From NCBI GenBank assembly GCA_900618425.1, contig UZAN01039704.1:11115-36987 (forward strand): a stretch of DNA of 25,873 bases. The letters are read 5' to 3'. The stretch comes from Echinostoma caproni. Lineage: Eukaryota > Platyhelminthes > Trematoda > Plagiorchiida > Echinostomatidae. The notes beneath the pieces are model-generated. The model was not told where the DNA came from. It made no database searches and was given only the letters and a program-made list of their open reading frames with translations. Of the stretch, positions 1-10,344 are shown piece by piece. Position 1 is the stretch's first letter. Each line of letters starts with the position of its first letter. A program made the translations under genes and the position numbers.

Positions 1-149
1 GAGTGATATGGCTGGGTGTCGCGAACAGTGTCGCTCGTGCATCCACTCGTTATTTTCTTAACACCACTCTATATGTATTCCCCATCTTCCGCTTGAATTT
101 GCTTCGACATTCCAATCTCCATTTCGCTCTTTCATCCAAATGGGGTACC

Positions 150-1500
150 AAAAGACAGCAACCAAAACCGGCGCACTATAGTGCATGGTTAATGGTTGTA
201 AAAACTGAACTGATAGTTCGGTTAAAATTTCAACGACTATCGGTTAGCGATACTCGCAATGTTCACGACTGGGGGGTTGATCAAATGTTGTTTTCAGTGG
301 CATCTTTTTGTTAGTCTACTCTGCCAACTCATCCTAGTTTTATGAGCCTCCCGACGCGCTAGTTAAAAAAAGTAGTTCAACCAATGGTGTTGATATGATT
401 GCGTAGGGTTTTTTTAAACGAACTCGAGAGCAGACACTTGGTAAATATACTGACGTAAACATACTGGAGTCAGTAGGTCGGTTGTCCAATGGAAGCGTCA
501 TCCCAGGATCATACAGATGTGCTCACAACGGAAGTTTGGGGCTCAGAAAGTAATCCGCGAACTGAGGAAGTATTATTGATCACTTAATTGGTGTTCAGGA
601 TTCTTCACTATCCAAGTTTCGTATACACGCGAAACGTTAACTGGTTGGGTCAGAGATACCACTGTTTGCGACTGAGGCCCATGGGTGTTGTCCGAGCTGA
701 TCGAAGTTTTGATTCGCAGAATTATCTGGTAGGCTCCTGTCAGAGGAAGTCTAACTTTCCACTGAGAATTCTCGCGGTTTGCATTTGAAATGGTTTGGGT
801 TCAGCCCCCACTGTGAGAACGTGAGGGCGATTTCTCGGGGGTCCTGAGTGCGTAGTCGCGCACTTCTCACCATCGGCACCCTCGTAACCCCGATTCCGGA
901 CAAGTGACTGGACTGATCAACCCCATGTATACTGCACCTTTCTCAATACACGTTTGGCTGACACGAGCAAGGCTGTTTGCAACTGTCTTTCAACTGCGAT
1001 CGTTGGGATATGCAATGTGGGACCAGGTTCAATGACAGTTTGGTGAGACAACAGCTTCAATATTTGTCAATTCTGGTGGTGTTGAAGGAAGAAGCTGTCG
1101 CGTGGATGAACGAGATAATGGGGTAAGTTGAGAGAAACCGAAACAAGAACGTTGATTTTCTTTGTCGGCTGGGAAAAGTATTAACCTTATTAAAAGACAA
1201 TGAAAGTGCGTGCTGTGCCTTGACTTTAACAAGTTCCCACTTCGGTTTTATTATGTGACACGGTCTTCACTCTTCTGGATGGCATTATTATTATGATATT
1301 TCTCCTGTATGAGCACAGACTGTGCCAAACGCTTCAATCTTTATAAAGAATTTGGTCCATGCGTTGCTTGCGGACGGAATACTTCCAGGCTTCCCAGACA
1401 AAAGCAGGTGAATTTTCTTCAACTGGAGAATTCGGCTAGCCAAAGCCTAACCTATAATGCAGCGGGACATCGTCTGAAAACATCAATTCATTGGGGTCGG
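150..1500 (+). mobile_element. Possible 5' (endonuclease) part of decayed non-LTR retrotransposon
   Basis: This stretch lies directly upstream of a clear non-LTR reverse transcriptase relic on the same strand, where an RTE/CR1-type element would carry its apurinic-type endonuclease. Two short pieces recall that domain. Near 240-270 the frame reads SVSDTRNVHDWGV, reminiscent of the conserved S-E-T-R-x-x-D box. Near 1060-1120 a reading GGVEGRSCRVDERDNG recalls the glycine-rich G-G-R-F-G ... D-N-G segment. Neither is convincing alone, frames change repeatedly, and 790-950 (a G+C-rich patch) does not fit. Total length from here to 3645 would suit a roughly 3.2-3.5 kb single-ORF element. The alternative is unrelated intergenic DNA with chance matches. 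Confidence 0.3.
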
Positions 1501-2371
1501 TGTCGACTCGGCTCGTGCTGCTTTTGAGAAAATCGGAGGCTTTGCAACTTGACGGAACAGATGAAGAATGGTATCAGATTAGACACAATGCAGTCAGCAA
1601 CGAAAGTCGCCTATGGATTCGAGCCCGAAGCTCATTGAAACTATCAGCAATCAATAACTGCGATGAACAAAAAGCATCGAATGGCTACCGGATAGTTAAA
1701 AAACAGAGGTAGATAGCATCCAGCATAACAAAAAACCTGAAGGAAACTGGTGTAAAAAAGCAACCCGCCAAATGGAAGTAGTGACTGCCTCAGGGACTAG
1801 TCAAATACTGTTTCAGGTGGTCGACGGATCCCGGTCAGCGAAAAAATCGCCGATTGAAGTGGATTGACAGTAATGGATTGCTTCTGGGTTTCTGGGCCCA
1901 GTACTTTCAAGGAAAGCTAGTCACGTTTCTTCCGTAGGCATTTTTGTATGAATCCCAAGTAGAAGCAAGAGAACGAACTTGTGTTCAAGCGCTAAAGAGA
2001 TGAAAGGCAGCCTCACTCGAAGGGCTTTACCCCTTCTTTTCGGGGTGTGGTCACTCACTCCTAAATGCTACTGCTGTTTTACTGCATTACACCCGGTCAC
2101 GAGAGCGCAGACCTTCATCCCGGGTCGAAAAAGTGATCAGTCCTGTTTTCAAGAAGGATCCCGCCATGAACCATGGCATAAGTTTATTTTCAGGGGTCAT
2201 CAAATTTCTAGATTCCGTCTCACGCCTTTAAGAGAAACTAACATCCGCGAACAGCATACAGGATTTCAACTTGGTTGGGGCTGTATTAAAATCTTCACGT
2301 TGTGTCAGTTACTCCAGTTACGCCATAGACTTTCGTGGTCGACAGTTACAGTGTGCCTGGACCTGAACTAG
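1500..2371 (+). pseudogene. Non-LTR retrotransposon relic: linker and RT N-terminal half
   Basis: Decayed coding sequence of an RTE/CR1-like non-LTR retrotransposon, whose enzyme copies element RNA into genomic DNA at a nick. In broken frames I see the linker between endonuclease and RT: LDGTDEEWYQIRHNAV near 1537-1590, WIRARSS near 1615, and STDPGQRKNR then WAQYFQGKL near 1820-1920. The RT fingers follow: a VISPVF-KK type segment near 2120-2150, HGISL near 2173, then PLRETNIREQHTGFQLGWGC near 2225-2285, and IFTLCQLLQLRHRLSW leading to LDLN at 2360-2370. That last block is the diagnostic REEQ-GF-GRGC-IFTLR-LDL region of this RT group. Stops and frameshifts make it inactive. It breaks off exactly where the A-F-D-S-V-D-R-E continuation is expected, because of inserted DNA. 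Confidence 0.85.
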
Positions 2372-2692
2372 GTTGGTAGTGCTCGGAATAAGTGCAGCTC
2401 GTTATTCGCAGTCGCCATCAGTTACTGGAATTTCCTAACGCTGCGAGGCAGAAGGTAGGCTTTGAAAGTAGCGTTTTCTTTGTTGGAAGAAATAAAATAG
2501 TTAAGTCATATGCACGAGAAAAGATCATTTATTCAGAATGTATTGACCAATCAACATTTGCTTTCTTCCACTTATTGTACTCCTGAATAAAGTACAGAGA
2601 ATTTGACTGGTCCGAAATGCTGGCTTTTTATTGGCCGCCCTGAAAGGTGACGCGCTTTAATCTGACTTAAGTCATATAGGAGATTTGGATCA
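2372..2692. repeat. Interspersed-repeat insertion splitting the RT relic
   Basis: About 320 bp that encodes none of the RT and separates its LDL motif (2360-2370) from its DSVDRE motif (about 2707-2725), which are adjacent in functional enzymes. Bases 2472-2585 resemble 16626-16750 on the same strand, with a shared core reading CACNAGAAAAGATCATT and several flanking blocks. I estimate a little over 60 percent identity by eye. The insertion is therefore a member of a dispersed family rather than random expansion. Its size suits a solo LTR or a MITE-like element. I could not find a clean target duplication. The segment happens to begin with GT and end with AG at the split, but I do not take that as an intron. 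Confidence 0.6.
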
Positions 2693-3645
2693 GTATAGGA
2701 TTTTGGATTCGGTTGATCGGGAGCTTGTCTTCGGTTCCTTTATTCACAGAGGAATGTCCCAGAAATACGTTTACTTAGTAAGTTCACCATACTTAAATAC
2801 TTCTGATCGAGTTGTGGTTTACTGTTACCTATATGGCTCTTTGGTCACTTGCGTCGGTGTTCATCAACGATTCCCTGTTTCGCTTTGACTATTCAATTTC
2901 ATCATAGAGGAGCTACTGAATAACGCCCACAAGGATTTTCAAAATGTTGCCATTAAATGGGAGGCTGGAGAATAACTGCAATGTAGAGTAGACTGACGAC
3001 ATCATTGGTGCATTCAAATGAATAGAGAGAGAACGCAAAAATTAAAAAGTTCTGTTAGGATTTTCCTACCTAGACAGCGTGCGATGGATGACCGTGGTAC
3101 AACAAAGATGACCGCGCGAATATCCAACTCGGGAATGGCGTACGGAGGACTGAAAAACCGTTGACATGTACGTGAAATATCGTTGAAAATGGAGATCATA
3201 TAAATTGTACCACTGTGTGATCAGTTCTGCCGTATTTATGAGAACTTGAAGTTTTGTTTAAGACCTTCAACTACTGGGGGTTTTCTAAAATCCGTGTTTA
3301 CATTATTTGGTACAGGTACAATAGAAACAGCGTGTTAGCAACACAGAGGTAAGAATTCTTATTTTCGGGGAATTGTTCCGCAGAAAATTATTGTACCACC
3401 GAATCCGAGTGTGTAGTCTTCAGTGGTTATTACATGTATTGCATACCGGTTCTTGTTCACAGTCATCACTCCATGTTAGAGAAAATCATATGAAAGTCAA
3501 CAGATGAATTGCCCATGGGTCACGAAGAAATGCACAGAAACATTACGTAGATTAGACGTGGGATCCAAAAGACTCCATAACCGGTTGGAGACACTGAAGG
3601 ATATTGCAACGAATTGACAGAACTGGTATTGTTGTTATGAATAGA
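2693..3645 (+). pseudogene. Non-LTR retrotransposon relic: RT palm to C-terminus
   Basis: Continuation of the split RT. In order I see DSVDRELVFGSFIHRGMSQK and LYGSLVTCVGVHQRFPVSL (2705-2888), then LFNFIIEELLNNAHKDFQNV (about 2890-2955). The catalytic box follows at 2989-3000, where the YADD codons read TAG-ACT-GAC-GAC, so the tyrosine is a stop and the alanine is threonine. Past the palm, ARISNSGMAYGGLKN is at 3112-3160. Next come the CVISSAVFMRT and DLQLLGVF blocks (3205-3290), where this group has its VLLYGCETW ... RLQVFDNRCLR stretch, then QRVSNTEVR near 3330 and TWDPKDSITG near 3560. LETLKDIATN-stop-QNW ends at the TAG at 3640-3642. Co-linearity over 900 bp makes the identification strong. 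Many stops and frame changes make it dead. Confidence 0.88.
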
Positions 3646-3886
3646 AAACTTTTAAAAGTTTTGTGTGTAGAGTTAGACTTTGTGCTTCGTGTGTAGAGCA
3701 AAGAGGTTCGTTTTCTACTCCTTCCTTTCAAAATAAGTCTAGTCCGTATCCATCGCGCATTTACATTAAGAAGGCGGCATCACCTTGTGAATTTTGCGTC
3801 ACATGATAATGCTGCTGATGCACCTATAAGTGACCATTAGTTATTTAGCACTAATTTTCTGATTGAACAAAGAACACAAGATGTAA
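3646..3886. other. 3' flank of non-LTR relic, no gene seen
   Basis: About 240 bp between the non-LTR relic and the next open frame. It begins with AAAACTTTTAAAAGTTTT, a short A/T palindrome just after the terminal stop, which may be the element's 3' untranslated end. I see no poly-A tail and nothing else recognisable. Confidence 0.4.
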
Positions 3887-4111
3887 CACAGTAACAATAG
3901 TAGCACACGGGAACATGGGAACAGCGGTCTAGCACTAAGTCCGNGAGCGGATGATAGTTCTGGGAGCAGAAGCTACCTAGGCGAAACACAGGACGCGCGG
4001 TCGGCTATCGATCTCTCAGGCCTCCCAAAACTTCAGCAGCTCGGGATTTTGATGGCGCTAGGCACAAGTCACGAGTCAATTTACAAGTTTTACTCCGCTG
4101 CTTATATGTGA
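3887..4111 (+). CDS. Unassigned 74-codon open frame containing an ambiguous base
   Basis: An open frame runs from just after a TAA at 3884-3886 to a TGA at 4109-4111, with no stop unless the N at 3944 is a T. Its composition looks protein-like: serine-rich at the front, then GETQDARSAIDLSGLPKLQQ, then a hydrophobic/amphipathic part with LGILMALGTSHESIYKFYSA. It is more G+C-rich than its flanks and has CpG-containing codons. There is an in-frame ATG at the IL-M-AL position, but the open part starts well upstream without one, which would suit an exon or the C-terminus of a decayed repeat protein. I do not recognise the family. It lies 245 bp downstream of a dead retrotransposon on the same strand. 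Confidence 0.3.
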   Translation, partial: HSNNSSTREHGNSGLALSPXADDSSGSRSYLGETQDARSAIDLSGLPKLQQLGILMALGTSHESIYKFYSAAYM

Positions 4112-5159
4112 CTGAAAATAACATTGAACCACGCAAGAAAACTAATGTACCAACGAAATACACTGTGAGCCATGTTCAACCAGTCATAGGCTACGGACCA
4201 GACTGACGAAGGGAGAGTGAATATTGCCGTACGACGCAATATTATTGATTTTTCTTCCCGAGATTAGTATTGATCCGTGATAACCCTAATTCGGGTCGAA
4301 TGGCATTGATCTTCGTCCCGACAATTTGTTTGATTTCATTCATTTTCGAAATAAAAACGTCTCAGTAACTGTATGCACCATTGTTTTATTTACAAATCTA
4401 TCACAACAGACGGCTTCTGGGAACATTGTAAAGAAAATGTACCAGCGCACTGTAGTGAGATGTCAGTCAGCGAATAAGAAAATCGTCTCTGCTCTCTCCA
4501 CAAGAATGTCTGTTGGCATAATTCCAAGAGGAAGAAACCGCTCTCTGCTTGATTTTATAGCCGTTTATAAATGTGGCGTAAATATAAAAGGTATTGTACT
4601 TCGTATGCGTTTCTGTTACTGCACCGCTTGCAAGTGACCAATGGCCTTACAACAACAACAACAACGCTATCGTCATTTCACTTCGTCCTTTTTGAGACAG
4701 AAACATTTCTTTCGTTGACCGATAGGTGAGTCATGCGATTCGCGAGTCATGTTCACGGTGACGGAACTTACACTGAAATAGCGCGTACTAGAAAGGACAC
4801 GGAGATGTTCCATGTCACAATGAAGTCAGTATCATGTGTTATTTGTGCGCTTATTTCTTGTGTGCATTATGCGGTCCCGTAAATAAGACAAAACTATATG
4901 TGGACAGTGTTATGGTATATCACACACTTAATTTATTATTCTAAGTTGCGGAAAATATAGTTTTTGGGAGATCACTTGTTTCTGTGACCGCCTGCGTTTG
5001 AAATTCAAGTGAAACGAGGCGTTAGGAGTTGAGGTACAGACACCATGTGGGGACCATATGATTTTTTTCATTTCCTTTGAGGTTCTGTGACTCAACCGTA
5101 AACAGTAAAAGAACACCTAATTTCTAGTATCATCATCGGAATGTAGGCGGATAAAAATG
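4112..5159. other. No recognisable gene; one unassigned open frame
   Basis: About 1 kb without a recognisable feature. A 103-codon frame at 4326-4637 (+) starts with ATG-less MFDF-type context, is rich in lysine, valine and threonine, and matches no family I know. A short CAA trinucleotide run (ACAACAACAACAAC) lies at about 4647-4663. I treat the frame as chance. Confidence 0.3.
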
Positions 5160-5217
5160 TTCAATGCATATGTATATACACAATATTATTATATTATGTA
5201 TATACATATGCATTGAA
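5160..5217. repeat. Perfect 21-bp inverted repeat (hairpin/cruciform)
   Basis: The left arm, 5160-5180 (TTCAATGCATATGTATATAC plus A), is matched exactly by its reverse complement at 5197-5217. A 16-base A/T-only spacer apart from its first base separates them. The arms themselves contain the self-complementary pieces ATGCAT and CATATG. There is no coding sequence around it. It could be a slippage-derived AT hairpin, a small fold-back element or the tip of a MITE. The exactness of the pairing suggests recent origin or conversion between arms. Confidence 0.9.
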
Positions 5218-6535
5218 TATCCAAATTGTTTTTCGAGCAATAGTGCAAGAATTCCAAGTGTCATTTCACAATATGTTCTGATTGCTGACTTTGGTATCTC
5301 GAATAGATCCTTTTGAGTGCACTTGGATGGTCTAAAAGAATGGATCCGAACAAAAACCCTATCGTCGTTGTGTTAAGCGAAGAAGTTTTTCTCACCCTCT
5401 TTACTTCCTTCAAAATTCACCTAATAAAACGTTAATTTCAAACAGGGTGTGCTATAACAAGGAGCACTATTTCTACAGAGTGAAAAACTAGAACAGATAA
5501 GAATCGGTTACCATGTCACTAATCGATTGATCCTGCGTATCGATGCGCTTGTAGGTTCGTTTTATAGGACGGAAATTTAGGACATGGTGATAGGGTTTTA
5601 TCGACCGACGACTGATCAATCACGTGATAGGATCGAGAGCACTGAACCACTACAATAGTGAAATACTGAGCATACATGCAGACTAGAAGTCATATGCCTG
5701 CGACCTTGAAGTGAGCCAATCCTTGTTCACAATATGTATGCATGAACATGTCATATGGATAATTTGGTGCCGATATTTCCATTTAGCAAACTGTGGTTTT
5801 GGTTTCCCCATGTGTAATCGCTGATTGCACTTAAACTGCTAAATTAGGCTGTTTAATGAGCTCGACAGGCACAATTTGATATTAACCATAATGCAAGTAG
5901 TACTGATCGAAGAAATCACATTCGCATACCCTTCTTTATGTGTGAAGCACAGTTTTTGGCTCAAGGGTACAATCTTGTTTATTGGAGAGAAATTAACAAA
6001 ATGACAGTTACTGCATTTCGAATCATTCTTGTGCAACATTGTAATTTGCTGAGTGTGAACTTGAAACGTCCGATAATAGGCCATGCCTATCCAATACCTG
6101 TACCCACTACTGTCACATGCCGGGTGTGCTTAGAAACCCGCCGAAGTGCACACAATAGAACACAAAGTATATCGATACTCGGTTTCACAGCGGTTCAACA
6201 TGTGACCGGGAGTAACCAACATGAAACAAAAAAAATGATCGAGTCCACTTTCAACAAATCTGTTCAATCCTCTCCTTGGTGTTTTTTGGTCTTACGAAGT
6301 TTGGTTGCTTATGGCGGACTGGTGCTGTGACACCTAAAGGGGTCATTAGTGCTTCGCGTGTACTCCGACGGAGGGCTTGGGCTCTAAAATCCATTCCCGA
6401 TCACTTGTTTGTATATCGGAGTTTGTTGGTGATCATAACCCTGTGTCACCTGCATGCGCTTTAGCCCCAAGAGTTGTTCACAGGACTTGTGGGGACGTGC
6501 AAAGGGACTCGATTTTTCCTGTTAGAAGGTAGTCA
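5218..6535. other. No recognisable gene; possible far end of gypsy relic
   Basis: About 1.3 kb with no feature I can support. The longest frame, 130 codons at 5938-6330 (+), has no recognisable domain. The minus strand of 6200-6535 would be the place for the integrase C-terminus and 3' LTR of the gypsy relic that starts at 8275, but I could not identify either. Confidence 0.35.
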
Positions 6536-6539
6536 TTAG

Positions 6540-7012
6540 ATGTTAGTCAAACTTTACTGTCCGTGACCATACCACAGACGGGGTTGACTAGTGGTCAGAT
6601 AAGCTAAACGCAGCACAAGAGGACGGGGTTCCATTATTTTCGTTGCACCTTTCACGGATGTTCAGTGGAGATTTTAGCGTGCTATTATTACACTCGATCA
6701 GATCGTTTTCTTTAGAATTATACGCTGTGACGGATAATTTGATCTTCATAATGTGATACAACTCACGAGTTACTGTGTTGAGTTCAAACTGTGTTCTGTA
6801 TGCACTTTATAATGTATACCACTCGATGGGAATTGCTTTTGTCGTCCAGGCATCTGTTGTATGCAGTGGTACCGCTTCACACCATTTTTAAAACGGTAAA
6901 CCTTTATCAGGTTTTAGTGATTTCCACTTTTGGTCAGCAGCAATGGGCCCACCAGGTCAACAGCTGCAACTTTGTTAGGGAATCTCGCAATAAAGTATTG
7001 GAGGAATGCAAG
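6540..7012 (-). pseudogene. Ty3/gypsy integrase relic
   Basis: Decayed integrase core, the DDE enzyme that joins retrotransposon cDNA to host DNA. Read on the minus strand, 6970-6917 gives VAAVDLVGPLLLTKSGNH, carrying the first catalytic aspartate in the usual V-D-x-x-G-P-L context. A second frame at about 6893-6813 gives KWCEAVPLHTTDAWTTKAI. A third near 6750-6675 gives VTAYNSKENDLIECNNSTL, the T-x-Y-H-P-x-x-x-G-x-x-E-R region, with the catalytic glutamate retained but the usual HP and G lost. Stops and frameshifts separate the three. The block carrying the second aspartate (TDNG-type) is not recognisable between them. It is the 3' portion of the same pol relic as the RNase H and RT pieces at 7440-8275. 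Confidence 0.8.
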
Positions 7013-7439
7013 AGATGTGGCGAGTGGTCACTTTAGTGTCTGATTTAATTTTCAGGATTTGGAGAATAGCTACATGTCAAATCGCCTGCAGATTCACCAT
7101 AGTCGTTTCAAAGCAGTATCTATCAGTTTATTCTGGCCAGCGTGATCTTACTTCTCATTCAACCGGGTTATCGCGGGATCGACTAATGCCGTGGCATCGC
7201 AGTGCGACGTGGGTAATCCGGGCCGTGTTGGTGATAGAAGATGCGGTCAACCTCTTGGATATGTAGCCACATGGTCCATTGATATTTGGGAAATTAGCTT
7301 ATGTCCTTCATAGCTCCACTGGAGGGTCGTGGTAGTCGCTAGGATGGAGGTATGTGGGCTGTAAGTCTGGATCTGCGGTCTCAGATTGAGAAAGTGGCAT
7401 GGTCAGTGCTGTCACTATAGAGGTAGAGAAGGTTCCATG

Positions 7440-7840
7440 AGAGCAGACAAGTTAGCGGAACAGAGGATCTGTGTTCCCGTGTGTGCTGCGGGGTCTGTGT
7501 TCCCTGATGAACTTAAATTTATAAGAACTGCCCATCATCGATCAGTTTTTTCAAAGGAGGGACTTGTGATGGGTTCGTAAGAGAAAATGACGGTCTAGTA
7601 AGTCTGGCCGGTAATGATTCAGAAACTGAATGACGGTAAGCATCTCTTTATACGTGGTGCAGTGGTTCTTTTCCCTCGGTGTCTGCGCTTTGCTAGCATA
7701 AGCGATGACATGGTTCCGTCCGTCTGGTGCCCATTGAGAGAAAACTGCGCCAATAGAATCGTTACTGGCGTTGACGTCTGGGATGAAAATACCGCTGTCT
7801 TTCGAAGTATCCGAGTGAGCTAAGATGGGCACGGCTCAAA
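7440..7840 (-). pseudogene. Ty3/gypsy RNase H relic
   Basis: RNase H domain of a gypsy pol, which degrades template RNA during reverse transcription. An open frame at 7551-7832 (-) begins PILAHSDTSKDSGIFIPDV and holds the NASNDSIGAVFSQ motif with the catalytic D-A-S. It continues through VIAYASKAQTPREKN, TYKEMLTVIQFLNHYRPDLL and LLRTHHKSLL, where the usual T-D-H-K-S-L has become T-H-H-K-S-L. After a stop, another frame at about 7520-7462 reads FIREHRPRSTHGNTDPLFR, the R-P-G-x-x-N-x-D-A-L-S-R end of the domain. This is the best-preserved part of the element and the clearest sign of its Ty3/gypsy origin. Stops below 7551 show it is dead. Confidence 0.9.
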
Positions 7841-7944
7841 GGTGGCCACAAATGTTACTAGAAGCATCCGCTTTACATTCGGTCCATTTGAGAGGGCCGT
7901 TCCTTCGGACCGGTGCTACCAGCGGGGCTGCCAGCTGCAAGAAA

Positions 7945-8275
7945 TCGACGATGAAGCAGGGCAAAACGGCGAACATCCTCGGAAGACGTCGGTTTGCCGG
8001 GTCCAAACTGAAGCCCCTGGCAAAACTAATGTGTTCTAAGAAGTGAACTCTCGGATGGAAGGAACTAAAGTTACAGGTGATGGTCAAAGAGAGTTCAAAG
8101 GTTGAATGATATTGTGTGCTACTATCTCGTTGATGAGTTGCCGTAGTTTTTACTGGCAGTAGAGAAGGAGTTTTCTCGGAGGCTGCGCAAGGGAGGGTTA
8201 TTCGCTGTTGCGATTTCATGGTAAATAAAATTCGTACGGCCAATATCAGCGTTACTATTGGAAAACAAGCCATGG
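7945..8275 (-). pseudogene. Ty3/gypsy RT relic with catalytic palm deleted
   Basis: Reading down the minus strand from 8275, one frame gives SNSNADIGRTNFIYHEIATA and NNPPLR, then after a break QLINEIVAHNIIQPLNSL-stop-PSPVTLV ending near 8065. This is the N-terminal finger region that precedes the first catalytic aspartate. Within a few bases the frame shifts to HPRVHFLEHISFARGFSLDP (about 8058-8000), which belongs after the YLDD box. Then VDFLQLAAPLVAP and GPLKWTE (about 7950-7870) form the connection to RNase H. The whole palm, roughly 100 residues including both catalytic motifs, is absent. The junction at about 8055-8070 therefore marks an internal deletion, not gradual decay. Protease and gag are not recognisable above 8280. 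Confidence 0.82.
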
Positions 8276-8279
8276 TGTT

Positions 8280-10310
8280 TATATTTTTGCTGTTTTGCTG
8301 ATTATTAGTTAAGGAGAACATCCTATCCGTCGACGGTTCCAACTCATACTGAGACTTAGTCTATATTCAACTATCTCATGCATCCGTTCACGTAAGAAAT
8401 CCTGCTGCACAATCGGGCCTGACCATAGGGCAACAACGTTTTCGGTGTCCATTGCATCCCGTACACCTATCTCAAACAAACTAAACAATTGAATTGTAGA
8501 ACCATGATGCGGTAGGGGAGAATAGATAAAAATAACAAGGTGTCTAATATTTGAATCGAACTCCATTTACGTGACCAAGTATTCAGGATTCCAAAAAGGA
8601 AAATTCGATTTTTCTTGATTAATTCTTATACTGAACCGAATGAGATGTATTACATTTCAAACGATCTTTAAAAGAATCGCACCTCTCAACTTCGGCTATA
8701 TGTATCTAAATTTGTTTTCGCAGTGACTCCAACCGGTGCCGAAGCAGTTACATTTGCTACTGATTCAAGTGCGTGATATACATTATACGTCTCTTAGGTA
8801 GGTAACAACACAAAACTTGGAAATAGGCATCTGGATAGATGTGAAAACGAATGGGCACGTGATAAATAGATTTTCCACCACTCAAATTAGAATAAAGAAA
8901 GGGACCAAAAACTACCGAATATATGTATTGTTGCAGATTATCACAATCCGGAGCCGGGGACCAACCTGCTTTGCGTGATTTACTTAGACCGGAGACAAGA
9001 AAATGCACAGTAAAAAACACATTGAGATGAGCCTCAAGTAGACTAATACCAAGTGCTCTGGTGGGTAGCTTGGCAGATCGAAAATAACGTGTATAGACTA
9101 GTCAGAATCAAAAGCCAGACAATCAAACGCTGTTTATCACGTGTTCAAAACAGGCCGCAACAAGACGGTGTTCAAAAAAGACGCGCCCATCTCTCTGGAT
9201 TGGAAACCACTAACGGTTCGGTTACTTCTTGCATAAATGGTTGAGCCAGATTATGTCCCCCCCCGCACCTGAACGATACCTTACAGAATAGATAGCGTTT
9301 AACAAAACTGCAAAATCTGCTGAGTCTCCGTTTCACATGAGAATAGTAGAAGATAGAGAGAAGAAACCACACCAGGACGCATCCGTATGCACACAATAAG
9401 AAGAGTATAGTAGAAAAAACAAGATAAAACGAATGCCTCCAGGCTGTTTCTTTCTACGGGAAAATGAGTACACAAGACAAACTGTCATGTGTCCTGCTGG
9501 ACTCCATAACACTGTAGATATTGAAAAGGAAGTCTAAGGACATCAAGATAAATGCTTTCTTTGACCGGTTCGATTCAACGTTGGATCAAGCAGAAACCGG
9601 TATGCCTTTGTATACCGGACCCTTTGCATTTCCAAATTTTGATCACTTCGAAATTTTTTGTTGCACTTGTTTTTCCTCACTTTCCCATGACGCCCCGTCA
9701 ATTTTCACTTGATCCATCCGTTCTTTAATCTTCATCCATTTGCATAACTGAGCAGAGGAGCGAATTCTTTCTCACTTGCAAAATTTTCTTCCTCAATGAC
9801 GGAGGGTTTTCTGTTCTTGCCTAGACTTCCGATCTCTTGTCATCGGGAGCTTGTAACCATTGCCTGTCTTAGCACATCGTTGATTCCTGGTGTTTAGATT
9901 GTTCCAGAAAGTGACATTAATCTATCCATAACCACAGTTTTTGGGGGCTATTTTGAACTGACTTTTCTAAAATAATCTTGTTCTTGGGGTTACTCTGCTG
10001 AGCAATTATATATGGGGAAGAAGTCATAAATTACCATCAAGTAAGAGCCATTTCCTTGGGTTACATTCCCACAAAAATTCTTTCCTAATCTGCCATCACA
10101 TCTTCCTTCAAACTTTGTTTTTCTCGCGTGAGTTCATGCATGCCCATCGTTTAAACTTCTGCCTGTATTGCAGTTATTTGCGTATTGAATCGAGGAACTT
10201 TGAAAAATACTAGAATTCAACTTCCGCGTGTTTGATTGAGGACGGAAAGGGCGCTCAAAGTGTGCGATTCATGGATGACCTCGTAATTTGCCATCTGAAT
10301 GCCAACGAAT
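8280..10310. other. No recognisable gene
   Basis: About 2 kb. If the gypsy relic once extended here, protease and gag would lie on the minus strand, but the frames at 8309-8566 and 8757-9020 show no motif I can assign. A run of nine C residues lies near 9257-9265. I see no other structured feature. Confidence 0.4.
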
Positions 10311-10311
10311 T

Positions 10312-10313
<2 letters not shown>

Positions 10314-10342
<29 letters not shown>
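10314..10342. repeat. (TC)n microsatellite
   Basis: Twenty-nine bases of uninterrupted TC dinucleotide repeat. A short GA-rich tract, GAGAGAGAG, follows at about 10399-10407 and could pair with it in single-stranded DNA. No coding context. The repeat makes a spurious serine-leucine frame on the plus strand and an Arg-Glu frame on the minus strand. Confidence 0.97.

Positions 10343-10344
<2 letters not shown>

Noticed and set aside
2372..2692. A spliceosomal intron, since the interruption begins GT and ends AG
   Set aside because: The flanking exons belong to a dead retrotransposon with stops and frameshifts, part of the interruption recurs elsewhere as a repeat, and the splice contexts are weak.
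3926..3996. A hammerhead-like arrangement, GGATGA ... GGCGAAAC, with a good stem TAGTTCTG/CAGAAGCTA between
   Set aside because: The invariant CTGA of the core is missing, the spacing to GAAAC is wrong, and no stem III or cut site fits. The same bases read better as the open frame at 3887-4111.
10232..10300. A frame reading VRFMDDLVI resembling a reverse transcriptase YxDD box
   Set aside because: No other RT motif lies within several hundred bases on either side in any frame, and the frame runs straight into the TC microsatellite. A nine-residue match is not enough.
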